A program made the translations under genes and the position numbers. DNA of 64,000 nt from Rhodanobacter spathiphylli B39 (GTDB taxonomy: Bacteria > Pseudomonadota > Gammaproteobacteria > Xanthomonadales > Rhodanobacteraceae). Where the stretch lies: positions 1 to 64,000 of the forward strand of contig NZ_AJXT01000024.1 in the NCBI RefSeq assembly GCF_000264295.1, read 5' to 3'. Position 1 is the stretch's first letter. Each line of letters starts with the position of its first letter. Under the pieces are notes generated by a model. The model did not search any database, was not told the origin of the DNA, and was given only the letters and a program-made list of their open reading frames with translations. This document shows, in pieces, positions 46,342 through 56,399 of the stretch.

Positions 46342-47133
46342 ATGACGCCCGAGAGCAAGCTCAAAGATGGTCGGCCTGACGAGGCACTGCAACTGCTCAC
46401 TGCAGAAGTACGCAACAACCCGGCAGACGCCAAGCGCCGGGTTTTTTTATTCCAGTTGCTGGCCCTGCTCGGACAATGGGAGCGGGCACAGAACCAGTTG
46501 AACGTCTGCGGTGAGCTCGATCCGCTCAACGCCATGATGGTGGGCGCGTACTCCGAGGCACTGCGCGGCGAGCTGGTGCGCGCCGAGGTCTTTGCCGGCA
46601 AGCGCATGCCGGTGATCATCGGAGAACCGGAGCAATGGCTGGCGCTGCTGCTCCAGGCGCTCAAGCTGGGCGCCGAAGGACAGCATGAGCAGGCCGCCGC
46701 CCTGCGTGAACAGGCTTTCGAGCAGGCGCCGGCAGTGGCCGGAAACATTGATGGAAATGCGTTCGAATGGATTGCCGACGCGGACCCGCGCATCGGTCCC
46801 TGTCTGGAGATCATCGTCAACGGTGGCTATTCCTGGGTGCCGTTCTCGCGCCTGAGCGAGCTGAAGTTCGAGGCGCCAAGCGACCTGCGCGACAAGATCT
46901 GGGTACCGACCCAGGTCACCTGGAGCAATGGCGGAAAGGCGATCGGCTTCATTCCGGGGCGCTATGCGGGCAGCGAGCTCACCGGGGATCCTGACCTCGT
47001 GCTCGGCCGCCGAACCGACTGGATCGAGCAGGGCGAAGGACTGCACGTGGGCCTGGGCCAGCGCATGCTGGCTACCGATGCAGCAGAGTATTCGCTCTTC
47101 GACGCGCGCTTGATCGCGTTCGGCGCCGCCTGA
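46342..47133 (+). CDS. tagJ: T6SS accessory protein TagJ (ImpE family)
   Basis: TagJ binds TssB and assists ClpV-dependent sheath recycling in H1-type systems. The 263-residue protein has an N-terminal TPR-like helical part (DEALQLLTAEVRNNPADAKRRVFLFQLLALLGQWERA) and a C-terminal ImpE domain (GGYSWVPFSRLSELKFEAP, DLRDKIWVPTQVTW, LGRRTDWIE). ATG 46342 fits the family N-terminus; a TTG-type start at 46288 would add residues without support. Its place between hcp and tssE matches hsiE1 in P. aeruginosa. Confidence 0.92.
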   Translation: MTPESKLKDGRPDEALQLLTAEVRNNPADAKRRVFLFQLLALLGQWERAQNQLNVCGELDPLNAMMVGAYSEALRGELVRAEVFAGKRMPVIIGEPEQWLALLLQALKLGAEGQHEQAAALREQAFEQAPAVAGNIDGNAFEWIADADPRIGPCLEIIVNGGYSWVPFSRLSELKFEAPSDLRDKIWVPTQVTWSNGGKAIGFIPGRYAGSELTGDPDLVLGRRTDWIEQGEGLHVGLGQRMLATDAAEYSLFDARLIAFGAA

Positions 47134-47149
47134 GCCGGGATGCATTGCC

Positions 47150-47653
47150 ATGGCTGAATTGACCACCCAGGAACGACTTCAGCCATCGCTGCTCGATCGC
47201 CTTACCGACGACGAACCGGGCAAGCTGGAAGAGAGCCGCGAGAAGCGGGTCATTTCGGCCACGCGGCTGCGTGACTGCGTCACGCGGGACATGTCGTGGC
47301 TGCTGAACTGCGTGAGCATGGATGCCGACAACGACCTGTCCGAATATCCCGAGGTGGCGCGCTCGGTACTCAATTTCGGCATCCCGGACCTGACCGGCAT
47401 GGCCTTGTCCGGAATCAATCCGGACGTGCTGCAGCGCCAGGTCAGGGATGCGATTCTCGCCTTTGAGCCCCGGCTCACGGCCAACACGCTTCGGGTCACG
47501 GCCACGGCCATGTCCAAGCGCATGGATCGGCAGGCACTGGTCTTCAATATCGACTCGGAAATGTGGGCGCAGCCGATCCCGCTGAATCTCTACCTGAAGA
47601 CGGAAGTCGATCTGGAGACGGGCAACTTCAAGGTAACGGAAGGCTTCGGCTGA
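47150..47653 (+). CDS. tssE: T6SS baseplate protein TssE
   Basis: TssE is the gp25-like baseplate component that nucleates sheath growth. The 167-residue protein has LLDRLTDDEPG (about 15-25), RDMSWLLNCV, the conserved SVLNFGIPDLTG and a C-terminal gp25 strand region. It lies 16 bases after tagJ and six bases before tssF. Confidence 0.94.
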   Translation: MAELTTQERLQPSLLDRLTDDEPGKLEESREKRVISATRLRDCVTRDMSWLLNCVSMDADNDLSEYPEVARSVLNFGIPDLTGMALSGINPDVLQRQVRDAILAFEPRLTANTLRVTATAMSKRMDRQALVFNIDSEMWAQPIPLNLYLKTEVDLETGNFKVTEGFG

Positions 47654-47659
47654 TTGACC

Positions 47660-49543
47660 ATGGACCCACGACTGCTGCGGTACTACAACCGGGAACTGCA
47701 ACACGTCCGCGAGATGGGCGGCGAGTTTGCGCGCGAATACCCGAAGATTGCCGGACGCCTTGGCCTGGAAGGCTTCGAGTGCGCCGACCCATATGTTGAG
47801 CGTCTGCTCGAGGGTTTCGCCTTCCTCGCCGCGCGCGTGCAGCTCAAGCTGGACGCGCAATACCCGGTGTTCACCCAGCATCTGCTGGAAATGATCTACC
47901 CGCATTACCTGGCGCCCGTGCCGTCCATGGCCGTGGTCCAGATGCAGCCGGATCTGAAAGAAAGCGGCTTGCTCGCCGGTCATACGGTGGCGCGGCACAC
48001 CGCGCTGCGCAGCCTTGCCGGCAAGGATGACCGCACGACGTGCGAGTATCGCACTGCACACGACGTCACCCTGTGGCCGCTGGAACTGATCGAGGCGAAG
48101 TATTTCGAGACGCCGGCGGCCATCGCCGCGGCGGGCGTGGCCCTGCCCACAGGCAAGACGGTGCGTGCCGGCCTTCGGCTCAAGCTTCGCGTCACGGCCG
48201 GCGCCCAGGCCAACATGCTGGCGCTGGACAAACTGCCGGTATTCATCGCCGGCGCTGACGAGTTGCCCAAGCGTCTCTACGAGCAACTGCTTGGCAATGC
48301 GGTCTGTTACATGGTGCGAGCCATGGGGGCCAGTGGCGAGATCAGCCAGACACATGACGCCAGCGCCATCCATCGGCGTGGTTTCGACGATGACGAGGCG
48401 CTCATTCCGTACAGTGGCCGATCCTTCAGCGGCTACCGGCTGCTGCAGGAATATTTTGCCTGTCCCGAGCGCTTCCTGTTCGCCGAATTCACCGGGTTGA
48501 AGTCGTTGCTGAGCCGCTCCAAGGGCAACGAGTTCGAGATCGTCGTGCTGTTCGACCGCAGTGTGGCAAGCCTGCACAACGCGATCGACCTGAACAACTT
48601 CCGTCTGTTCTGCACGCCCGCGATCAACCTGTTTCCCCGCCGGGCCGACCGCATCCATCTGCAGCAGGGCAAGAGCGAGTACCACATCCTGGCCGACCGT
48701 ACGCGGCCGATGGATTTCGAGATCCACAGCATCGGCAACGTCGAGGGCTTCGGCGACCGGCAGGAACCGGAGCAGCGCTTCCTGCCCTTCTATGGTTGCG
48801 ACGAACGCACCTGGCACAGCCAGCATTCGGCCTATTACACGATACGCCGCGAGCCGCGGCTGGTGTCCTCGCGGCAGAAGCGCCAGGGTGCGCGTTCCAG
48901 CTACATCGGCAACGAGATGTTCATCGCGCTGGTCGACTCCAGCGAGGCGCCGTACTCGACCGAGCTGCGCCAGATCGGCATGCAGCTGATGTGCACCAAC
49001 CGCGACCTGCCGCTGCAGATGCCGGTGGGCAAGTCCAAGACCGACTTCACGCTGGAGACCGGTGCGCCTGTCGAATCCATCCGTTGTGTTGCCGGCCCCA
49101 CCAAGCCACGAGCGCCGGTGGCCACGGGCGAGACGGCGTGGCGGCTGCTCAGCCACCTTCAGCTGAATTACGTATCGCTGCTGGAGAACAACGCCGGCGA
49201 AGGCGCCTCGGCCTTGCGCGAGATGCTGACGCTCTACTGCGACGAGTTCGACTCCAGTGCGCTGCGGCAGGTCGAAGGTGTGAAGGCCGTGAGTTCGCAG
49301 CCCATCGTGCGGCGCATTCCGGTACCGGGCCCGATCACTTTCGGCCGTGGCCTGGAGATCACGCTTACCTGTGACGACGGTGCCTTCGAGGGCACCGGCG
49401 CCTTCCTCCTGGGCGCGGTGATGCAGCAGTTCTTTGCGCGCTACGTGTCCATCAATTCCTTCACTGAAACAGTCCTGCGTACTTTGGAACGCAATGAGGT
49501 CGCTCGATGGCCGGCTCGGCTCGGAACACGGCAGACGTTGTAG
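47660..49543 (+). CDS. tssF: T6SS baseplate protein TssF
   Basis: The 627-residue TssF (VasA) makes the baseplate wedge with TssG, TssK and TssE. The N-terminus MDPRLLRYYNRELQHVREMGGEFAREYPKIAGRLGL... is highly typical, followed by DPYVERLLEGFAFLAARVQLKLD and HLLEMIYPHYLAPVPSM. ATG 47660 is used; a TTG two codons upstream is also in frame. It overlaps tssG by 37 bases. Confidence 0.96.
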   Translation: MDPRLLRYYNRELQHVREMGGEFAREYPKIAGRLGLEGFECADPYVERLLEGFAFLAARVQLKLDAQYPVFTQHLLEMIYPHYLAPVPSMAVVQMQPDLKESGLLAGHTVARHTALRSLAGKDDRTTCEYRTAHDVTLWPLELIEAKYFETPAAIAAAGVALPTGKTVRAGLRLKLRVTAGAQANMLALDKLPVFIAGADELPKRLYEQLLGNAVCYMVRAMGASGEISQTHDASAIHRRGFDDDEALIPYSGRSFSGYRLLQEYFACPERFLFAEFTGLKSLLSRSKGNEFEIVVLFDRSVASLHNAIDLNNFRLFCTPAINLFPRRADRIHLQQGKSEYHILADRTRPMDFEIHSIGNVEGFGDRQEPEQRFLPFYGCDERTWHSQHSAYYTIRREPRLVSSRQKRQGARSSYIGNEMFIALVDSSEAPYSTELRQIGMQLMCTNRDLPLQMPVGKSKTDFTLETGAPVESIRCVAGPTKPRAPVATGETAWRLLSHLQLNYVSLLENNAGEGASALREMLTLYCDEFDSSALRQVEGVKAVSSQPIVRRIPVPGPITFGRGLEITLTCDDGAFEGTGAFLLGAVMQQFFARYVSINSFTETVLRTLERNEVARWPARLGTRQTL

Positions 49544-50529
49544 CGCTGGAGAACGCGCTGCGCGATCGTCCGGAGGACTTCGAGTTTTTCGAAGCGATCC
49601 GGCGGCTTGAGTGTGCCCATCCCGAACGGCCGAGACTTGGACATTCCGCCAAGGCTGCCGAGGACTTCGTGCGCCTGTGCCAGACGCCGTCGCTGGCGTT
49701 TGCGCCCAGGACAGTTGATCGCTACCAGCCGGGTGGCGGTGGCCGGCCGGCGCGCATGCATGGCCTCTTTTTCGGCCTGTTCGGCCCGAATGCGCCGTTG
49801 CCGCTGCATCTGACCGAATATGCGATGGACCGCGAGCTGAACTCGCGGGATCGCACATTCTCCGCGTTCGCGGACATCTTCCATCACCGGATGATGAGCC
49901 TGTTCTATCGCACCTGGGCCGACTCGCAGCCCACCGTGCATCTGGATCGACCGGATGAAGACCGGTTCCGCCTGTACATGGGCGCCCTGGTCGGCCTGGC
50001 CACACCCAATCTCGAGGGGCGCGACGCGCTGCCGGACCAGTTCAAGCGCTTCTTCGCCGGGCGGTTGCTGCAGCAGGCACGCAATGCCGAAGGGTTGAAG
50101 GGCCTGCTCGAACGTTTCTTCCGCATCCCGGTGGGGATTGTCGAGTTTGTCGCCGAGTGGATGCGTCTGCCACCGGAGTCCCACCTGCGCCTTGGTGCCT
50201 CCGGCGAGGTGGCGGCGCTGGGACTGACCACGGTCACTGGCCAGTACGTATGGGGCAGTCAGCAGCGGTTCCGCCTGCGGTTGGGGCCGCTGAGCCGAGC
50301 CGAGTTCAACAATTTCCTGCCGGGGGGCGAGGCGCTGAAACAGCTCGTGGCCGCGGTGAAGACCTATGTCGGTGAAGAAAAGGCCTGGGATGTGCAACTG
50401 GTCCTCAAAAGGGACGAGGTGCCTGCCACCCGGTTGGGGCAGGGTGGCCGCATGGGGCTGACGACATGGATGGGGCAGGTGTACCGGGACGATGACGCCG
50501 ATCAGGTCGTCCTGAAGCCGGTGGGCTGA
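49507..50529 (+). CDS. tssG: T6SS baseplate protein TssG
   Basis: The 340-residue TssG (ImpH) carries FEFFEAIRRLECAHPERPRLGHSAKAAED (about 22-50), LFFGLFGPNAPLPLHLTEYAMDR and GLLERFFRIPVGIVEFVAEW, all typical. It overlaps the end of tssF, so translation is coupled. ClpV follows after a 118-base gap. Confidence 0.96.
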   Translation: MAGSARNTADVVALENALRDRPEDFEFFEAIRRLECAHPERPRLGHSAKAAEDFVRLCQTPSLAFAPRTVDRYQPGGGGRPARMHGLFFGLFGPNAPLPLHLTEYAMDRELNSRDRTFSAFADIFHHRMMSLFYRTWADSQPTVHLDRPDEDRFRLYMGALVGLATPNLEGRDALPDQFKRFFAGRLLQQARNAEGLKGLLERFFRIPVGIVEFVAEWMRLPPESHLRLGASGEVAALGLTTVTGQYVWGSQQRFRLRLGPLSRAEFNNFLPGGEALKQLVAAVKTYVGEEKAWDVQLVLKRDEVPATRLGQGGRMGLTTWMGQVYRDDDADQVVLKPVG

Positions 50530-50647
50530 CCAGACAGGGCGAAGGCAGCTCGTTGCACGATCGCGCCGCCTGAACGGCGCGCGCAGATACCAGTTCGACA
50601 TCGCAAGAAGTTCGCTGAACGACAACTACTGCAAAGGAACGATGATC

Positions 50648-53392
50648 ATGGCCGAAATCAGTCGCGGCGCCCTGTTCGGAAAGCTCAACAAGCTTGCTTT
50701 TCGCGGCATCGAAAGCGCTACCGTGTTCTGCAAACTGCGGGGCAATCCCTACGTGGAACTGGTGCACTGGATTCACCAGATCCTGCAATTGCAGGATTCG
50801 GACCTGCATCGCATCGTCAAGCAGTTCAACCTCAATCCGTCGAACCTGGCGCGTGACATTACCGATGCGCTGGATCGACTGCCACGCGGTTCATCGTCCA
50901 TTTCCGACCTGTCGAGCAATGTCGAGGAAGCAGTCGAGCGCGCCTGGGTGTTCGCCACCCTGATGTTCGGCGAGGCGCAGGTCCGCACCGGCTACCTGAT
51001 CGTCGGCTGCATGCGCACGCGCAACCTGCGCAATGCCCTGGTGAACATCTCGGCCGAATTCGACAAGATCAAGCCCGAGGCCCTGGTCGAGAAGTTCGCC
51101 GAGGTCGTCGGCGGTTCACCCGAAGACGGCTTGAGCGCCAACGACGGTTTCAGGATGGGTGGGGGCTCGGCGCCGGGTGAAGCGAGCGGCGCGATGTCGC
51201 CGGCGCAGATGGGCAAACAGGAAGCGCTTGCGCAGTTCACCATCGATCTCACCGCGCAGGCGCGCGACGGCAAGATGGACCCGATCGTCGGTCGTGACGA
51301 CGAGATCCGCCAACTGGTCGACATCCTGATGCGCCGTCGCCAGAACAACCCGATGCTGGTCGGCGAGGCCGGTGTGGGCAAGACGGCGGTGATCGAAGGC
51401 TTCGCCATGCGCATCGCCATCGGCGACGTGCCGCCGCCGCTGAAGGACGTGCAGTTGCGCGTGCTCGACGTGGGCCTGCTGCAGGCCGGCGCCAGCATGA
51501 AGGGCGAGTTCGAGAATCGCCTGAAGCAGGTGATCGAGGAAGTGCAGTCCTCGACCAAGCCCATCATTTTGTTCATCGACGAAGCGCACACCCTGGTCGG
51601 CGCCGGCGGCGCGGCCGGCACCGGCGACGCGGCGAACCTGCTCAAGCCGGCGCTGGCCCGCGGCAACCTGCGCACCATCGGCGCCACCACCTGGGCCGAA
51701 TACAAGAAGCACATCGAGAAGGACCCGGCACTGACCCGTCGCTTCCAGACCGTGCAGATCGACGAGCCCAGCGAGGAGAAGGCGATCCTGATGATGCGCG
51801 GCGTCGCCAGCGTGATGGAGAAGCACCACAAGGTGCAGATCCTCGACGAGGCGCTGGAAGCGGCGGTGAAGCTGTCGCACCGCTACATACCCGCGCGCCA
51901 GTTGCCGGACAAATCGGTCAGCCTGCTCGACACTGCGTGCGCCCGTGTGGCGATCAGCCAGCATGCGGTGCCGGCCGAGGTGGACGACACCCGCAAGCGC
52001 ATCCAGGCGCTGGAAACCGAGCTGGGCATCATCGCCCGCGAGAAGAACGTGGGCGTGAACGTGACCGCCCGCGAGGACAGCGCCAACGAGAAGCTGGCGA
52101 CGCAGAAGGCGCGGCTGGAAACGCTGGAGGCGAACTGGGTCAAGGAGAAGGATCTGGTCGACAGGATCCTCGACATCCGTGCGAAGCTGCGCGGTTCTTC
52201 CGCGCCGGTCGAAGGCACCGGCAGTGCGCTGGAACAGTCGGCCAACCAGGTGGCCGACGCCAAGGAAGCGCCCGCTGGCGACGCCGCCCTTGCCGGTGAC
52301 GACCGTGCGGCCGCGCTGAAGGAACTGCAGGACCTGCAGGGCGAACTGGCCGAACTGCAGGGCGAACATCCGCTGATCCTGGCCTCGGTCGATCAGCAGG
52401 CCGTGGGTTCGGTGGTGTCGGACTGGACCGGCATTCCGGTCGGTCGGATGGTCAAGAGCGAACTCGAGACCGTGATGAACCTGGCCAACCTGATGGGTGC
52501 CCGCGTCATCGGCCAGGATCACGCGATGGAGATGATCGCCAAGCGCATCCAGACCTCGCGTGCCGGGCTGGTCGATCCGAACAAGCCGATCGGCGTGTTC
52601 ATGCTGGCCGGCACTTCCGGCGTCGGCAAGACCGAGACTGCGCTCGCCCTGGCCGAGGCACTGTACGGCGGCGAGCAGAACATCATCACCATCAACATGA
52701 GCGAGTTCCAGGAAGCGCACACCGTCTCTACCCTCAAGGGGGCGCCCCCCGGCTATGTCGGCTACGGCGAAGGCGGCGTGCTTACCGAAGCGGTGCGGCG
52801 CAAGCCGTATTCGGTGGTGCTGCTGGACGAAGTCGAGAAGGCCCACCCCGACGTCCACGAGATCTTCTTCCAGGTCTTCGACAAGGGCGTGATGGAAGAC
52901 GGCGAAGGCCGCTCGATCGACTTCAAGAACACCCTGATCCTGCTGACCACCAACGCCGGCACCGAGATGATTGCCGGCCTGTGCAAGGACCCCGAGCTGA
53001 TGCCCGATCACGAGGGCATGGCCAAGGCATTGCGCGAGCCGCTGCTGAAGATATTCCCGCCCGCGCTGCTGGGCCGTCTGGTGACGATTCCGTACTACCC
53101 GCTCAGCCCCGAAATGCTGGGCAAGATCGTCAAGCTGCAGATCAACCGAATCAAGAAGCGCGTCGAGGCCCGCTACAAGATCCCGTTCGAATACAGCGAA
53201 GACGTGGTGAAGCTGGTGGTCGAACGCTGCACCGAGACCGAATCGGGCGGACGCATGATCGACGCCATCCTGACCAACTCGATGCTGCCGGACATTTCGC
53301 GCGCGTTCCTCACCAGGATGATTGCCGGGGAGGAGGTGGCGAAGGTGCGCGTGGAAGTGACGGACGGGGAGTTTGCGTACGCCTTCGGGTGA
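50648..53392 (+). CDS. clpV: T6SS ATPase ClpV (TssH)
   Basis: ClpV extracts TssC from contracted sheaths and unfolds it for reuse. The 914-residue AAA+ protein has an N-domain (1-160), Walker A GEAGVGKT (first NBD), a ClpB-type middle coiled coil with a long Glu/Lys and Ala-rich stretch around residues 440-540, Walker A GTSGVGKTETALAL and B VVLLDEVEKAHPDV (second NBD). ATG 50648 (MAEISRGALFGKLN) has AGGA at nine bases; ATG 50642 is two codons earlier. Its middle domain is longer and more acidic than usual. Confidence 0.95.
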   Translation: MAEISRGALFGKLNKLAFRGIESATVFCKLRGNPYVELVHWIHQILQLQDSDLHRIVKQFNLNPSNLARDITDALDRLPRGSSSISDLSSNVEEAVERAWVFATLMFGEAQVRTGYLIVGCMRTRNLRNALVNISAEFDKIKPEALVEKFAEVVGGSPEDGLSANDGFRMGGGSAPGEASGAMSPAQMGKQEALAQFTIDLTAQARDGKMDPIVGRDDEIRQLVDILMRRRQNNPMLVGEAGVGKTAVIEGFAMRIAIGDVPPPLKDVQLRVLDVGLLQAGASMKGEFENRLKQVIEEVQSSTKPIILFIDEAHTLVGAGGAAGTGDAANLLKPALARGNLRTIGATTWAEYKKHIEKDPALTRRFQTVQIDEPSEEKAILMMRGVASVMEKHHKVQILDEALEAAVKLSHRYIPARQLPDKSVSLLDTACARVAISQHAVPAEVDDTRKRIQALETELGIIAREKNVGVNVTAREDSANEKLATQKARLETLEANWVKEKDLVDRILDIRAKLRGSSAPVEGTGSALEQSANQVADAKEAPAGDAALAGDDRAAALKELQDLQGELAELQGEHPLILASVDQQAVGSVVSDWTGIPVGRMVKSELETVMNLANLMGARVIGQDHAMEMIAKRIQTSRAGLVDPNKPIGVFMLAGTSGVGKTETALALAEALYGGEQNIITINMSEFQEAHTVSTLKGAPPGYVGYGEGGVLTEAVRRKPYSVVLLDEVEKAHPDVHEIFFQVFDKGVMEDGEGRSIDFKNTLILLTTNAGTEMIAGLCKDPELMPDHEGMAKALREPLLKIFPPALLGRLVTIPYYPLSPEMLGKIVKLQINRIKKRVEARYKIPFEYSEDVVKLVVERCTETESGGRMIDAILTNSMLPDISRAFLTRMIAGEEVAKVRVEVTDGEFAYAFG

Positions 53393-53680
53393 CCGTCGAA
53401 CAAGCGGCAGACGATGGCCTGCCTGAAAGGACGAAGCGCGAAGTCGCTGCAGGTCGACCGTACGTCTTCGCAGCGACGCGCTCCCTCTCACATCGGGGCA
53501 GTCGCGTGGGTCCGGAAACTCGAAGGATGACCGTCACCCGCGCCCAGCCTGATCTGGCGCGGGCTTGCTGCGGACCTTGGGCGACGGAATGCGAAGTTGA
53601 AGTGCCATTGGGGGCATGACGTTGCCCATGTACCGCAGGCCCGCACGTCAGGGGGCGGCCAGCGACAACCGGGAATCAAT

Positions 53681-54973
53681 ATGACTACGTTCACGGTGTA
53701 CTGCCACGGTACCGGGTTCAACCGGGTAAAGGCGACGGAAAGCAATGAACTGGTGGCCTGGTTTCATAACCATACGGACGGCTCGGAGGCGAGGCTGGCA
53801 GGGTCGCTGGTTACTCCGGGCAGCTATCTGATCAACGAGGGGCCCGGCTCGGGAATGGTCGGGGGCATCGCGCTTCCCCAGCAGGTCAACCCCATCACGG
53901 GCAATCGCATCTCGGGGTCGGGTGGTGGCGGCTCATCGTTCAGCAAGGCGCTGGGTGGCAAGACCTCCACGTCGAAACTGACGCGCTCGAACAAGGTCGG
54001 CAACGCGCTGGGAAATCTCAGCGGACTCGGCTGGGACGAGAACGTGATCCGTACGGTCAACATCATCCAGGACATGATCTTCGAGCATGGCCAGGCGATC
54101 GATCGGGTGAACCTGGCGGGCTGGAGCCGTGGCGCGGTGACCTGCATCCGCATCGCGGCGGCCCTGAACGAGGTGTTCGGCAACGAGCTGGAGTGCAATA
54201 TCTTCGGGGTCGACCCGGTCGCCGGGTTGAGTGCCGGCAAGACCATCGAGGACACCACGCGACTGACCCCCAACGTTGCGCGTTACATCGCGATCATTGC
54301 GATGCACGAGATGCGCAAGTCATTCAAGCCGCAGGACTGGAGTCGCCTGACTGTCGTCGATCCGGCCCGCACCACGGCGGTGATGCTGCCGATGCCGGGT
54401 GTGCACAATGCCCAGGTGATCCCCAACGAGCCCGCCTATGCCGCATACATCACGCGGAACCTGGCTTGCGGATTCTTGCGCAGCCTCGGCACCCCGATCG
54501 ATGGCGTCCCCTACAACTTTCTTTGCTCGGCAGCCGACATGTGCGAGGGCTACGCCCGCCTGGTCATGGGGCTTTCCGAACACAAGAGCTACCAGACCAG
54601 CGGGATGAAGAATCGCATCGTCGGCGGTGGATTGCGACGGCGTTCCGCCGCCAAGCACTCCAGGATGGATCTCTACACCCGCGGCGGCAAGGAAAGCTAC
54701 TGGATCAACGAACATCATCGGGCCTGCTTCGCGGCCGCCTATCCCGGTGCCTATCAGACGATCTTCGAGGATGTCGGCAACGGCAACCTGCTGCTGTCCA
54801 AGGTCGACAGCCGCCTGTTCCAGGCGGTCGGAAGCAGCGCGTTCCTGCGCGATTCGCTGATGGGCAAGGGGCTGCTGACGGACGATCCCACGTATACCGT
54901 CGAGGTTGGTGGTGGCCGCTATGCGGATAGCCGTGTCAGTGTCTGGCCGGCAACTTTCCCCCTGCATGCATGA
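53681..54973 (+). CDS. Predicted T6SS lipase-like effector (GWSRG alpha/beta hydrolase)
   Basis: The 430-residue protein has an alpha/beta hydrolase signature. HGTGFN (9-14) could form the oxyanion loop. The nucleophile elbow is LAGWSRGAVT with S149; D178 in IFGVDPVAG and H242 in GVHNAQVIP are candidate triad members. The layout resembles DUF2235/Tle1-type T6SS phospholipases (GFSRG). A Ser/Gly-rich linker occupies residues 55-105. It has no signal peptide. It lies directly after ClpV and before a PI-PLC-like gene and PAAR, the usual place for cargo effectors. Function is inferred from motif and context; no immunity-like gene adjoins it. Confidence 0.65.
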   Translation: MTTFTVYCHGTGFNRVKATESNELVAWFHNHTDGSEARLAGSLVTPGSYLINEGPGSGMVGGIALPQQVNPITGNRISGSGGGGSSFSKALGGKTSTSKLTRSNKVGNALGNLSGLGWDENVIRTVNIIQDMIFEHGQAIDRVNLAGWSRGAVTCIRIAAALNEVFGNELECNIFGVDPVAGLSAGKTIEDTTRLTPNVARYIAIIAMHEMRKSFKPQDWSRLTVVDPARTTAVMLPMPGVHNAQVIPNEPAYAAYITRNLACGFLRSLGTPIDGVPYNFLCSAADMCEGYARLVMGLSEHKSYQTSGMKNRIVGGGLRRRSAAKHSRMDLYTRGGKESYWINEHHRACFAAAYPGAYQTIFEDVGNGNLLLSKVDSRLFQAVGSSAFLRDSLMGKGLLTDDPTYTVEVGGGRYADSRVSVWPATFPLHA

Positions 54974-55078
54974 AGGTTCGCTGTGTCCCGGACCAGACAG
55001 GCATGGAGAGTTTCTGTTTTTCGTTGATGCCCGAGTGCCCGCGATGCGTGCGCTCCCACCCCATTGAAGGATGTCGAA

Positions 55079-56188
55079 ATGGCCATTGAATACCACTCGC
55101 TCGGCGGGCAGAAGAAGGTCAACGAGATAGTGATGGCCGGCAGCCACGACGCGGCGATCAATTCGGGCGGCATCCGTGCCCGCACCCAGAGCAAGTCGAT
55201 CTATCACCAGGCCAAGTGCGGCGTGCGCATTTTCGATATCCGCATTTCGGGTCAGCGAACCGGCCACGGCGGCGCCAAGCTTTCCGCCTTCCACGGCAAG
55301 AACACGCCGGAAATGAAGTCGAAAAACGTGGGCGGAGCCACCCGGAACATCGAGGTCACGCGGATGGTGCTCGGCGATTGGGGCATGGATCTGGACGACA
55401 TCCTCGACGGCGCGTTCCGTTTCGTCGAGAAGTACCAGGACGAATTCCTGATACTCAAGTTCGACAAGTCGGCCAACTACGAGTTGATCCTCGAAGCTTG
55501 CCAGAGCAAGTTGAAAACCAGGCTCTACAAGAAGCCGGGCAATCTGGCCAACCATACCCTCGACGAAATGGGCGGCAAGGTGGTCTGCGGGTTCATGCCT
55601 GACGGCTTCTCCAAATTGAGCCAGGCGGGCGCGACGATTGCGGATGGTGCGGCCCAAGTCGTCAGTCTCTACCCCCATGGCGTGATGCCCGACCACATCA
55701 ACGGCCTGGTCTATTACGGGAAGGGCGGAACGGACATCGTGCAGCCGCGGGACTATGCATTCAGCTCCCCGGTGAAGGGGAAGTTCCTCCAGAACATCGA
55801 CAAGCAGAGGCGCATCCTCGGCGACGCCAATACGGCGCACTATTCCCGCGACGTACTCCGGATGATGTACTGGACGCAGACCGGCATGGTGCGAAGCATC
55901 AAGGGAAGGGACAAGAAGGCCTGGACCACGAGTGGAAAGCAGCAACTGAAGCAGTTGTGGACAGAAGGTGGCTACAACTACATGAGCAACAGCGTTCCGG
56001 AGGCCTTTCCCCTGGATTCGCATGCCACGAATTTCCAGATTTACCTGCCGAATTTCGTCATGGTCGACTTTGCCGACGAGAACAAGGGACAGACGATCTA
56101 CGATCTGAACCGGTTGAGTCGGGCCGACATCATCCAGTTGAACAGCAGCATCGACAAGCCGGGAAATACCGTTCAGTTCAACGCCTAA
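55079..56188 (+). CDS. Predicted T6SS effector, PI-PLC-like phospholipase C
   Basis: The 369-residue protein resembles bacterial phosphatidylinositol-specific phospholipase C. The first catalytic His is H23 (VMAGSHDAAINSG), then D53 and R55 (CGVRIFDIRI), and a second His H72 (LSAFHGKNTP), matching the order H32, D67, R69, H82 of the B. cereus enzyme. A strand-rich barrel continues with FLILKFDKS and ends with a region rich in Asn and Asp. There is no signal peptide, unlike exported PI-PLC, which fits secretion by T6SS. ATG 55079 has GAAGGA upstream. The gene lies 105 bases after the hydrolase. The lipid substrate is not known. Confidence 0.65.
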   Translation: MAIEYHSLGGQKKVNEIVMAGSHDAAINSGGIRARTQSKSIYHQAKCGVRIFDIRISGQRTGHGGAKLSAFHGKNTPEMKSKNVGGATRNIEVTRMVLGDWGMDLDDILDGAFRFVEKYQDEFLILKFDKSANYELILEACQSKLKTRLYKKPGNLANHTLDEMGGKVVCGFMPDGFSKLSQAGATIADGAAQVVSLYPHGVMPDHINGLVYYGKGGTDIVQPRDYAFSSPVKGKFLQNIDKQRRILGDANTAHYSRDVLRMMYWTQTGMVRSIKGRDKKAWTTSGKQQLKQLWTEGGYNYMSNSVPEAFPLDSHATNFQIYLPNFVMVDFADENKGQTIYDLNRLSRADIIQLNSSIDKPGNTVQFNA

Positions 56189-56399
56189 GTCGATTCGTGG
56201 CCGCTTTTGCGTCAGCAGTCATGCAGCCTGGCCCGTCCTTGGGGGCGGGGATTTGAAGTCAGGAAGGCGAAGTTGCGCTTTCGATCCTGGGTCAAGTTGA
56301 TCGGACGGATGCTCGCGCGGCGCGCCCCATTCATCGCCGCACGCAGGACGCCCGGCACGGCGCATAATTCATCCAAATCATTGAGGGAGAGGGAAGCTC

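Noticed and set aside
47072..50005. 977-residue minus-strand open frame across tssE, tssF and tssG
   Set aside because: It is a shadow of three certain plus-strand T6SS genes, a common artefact in high-GC DNA.
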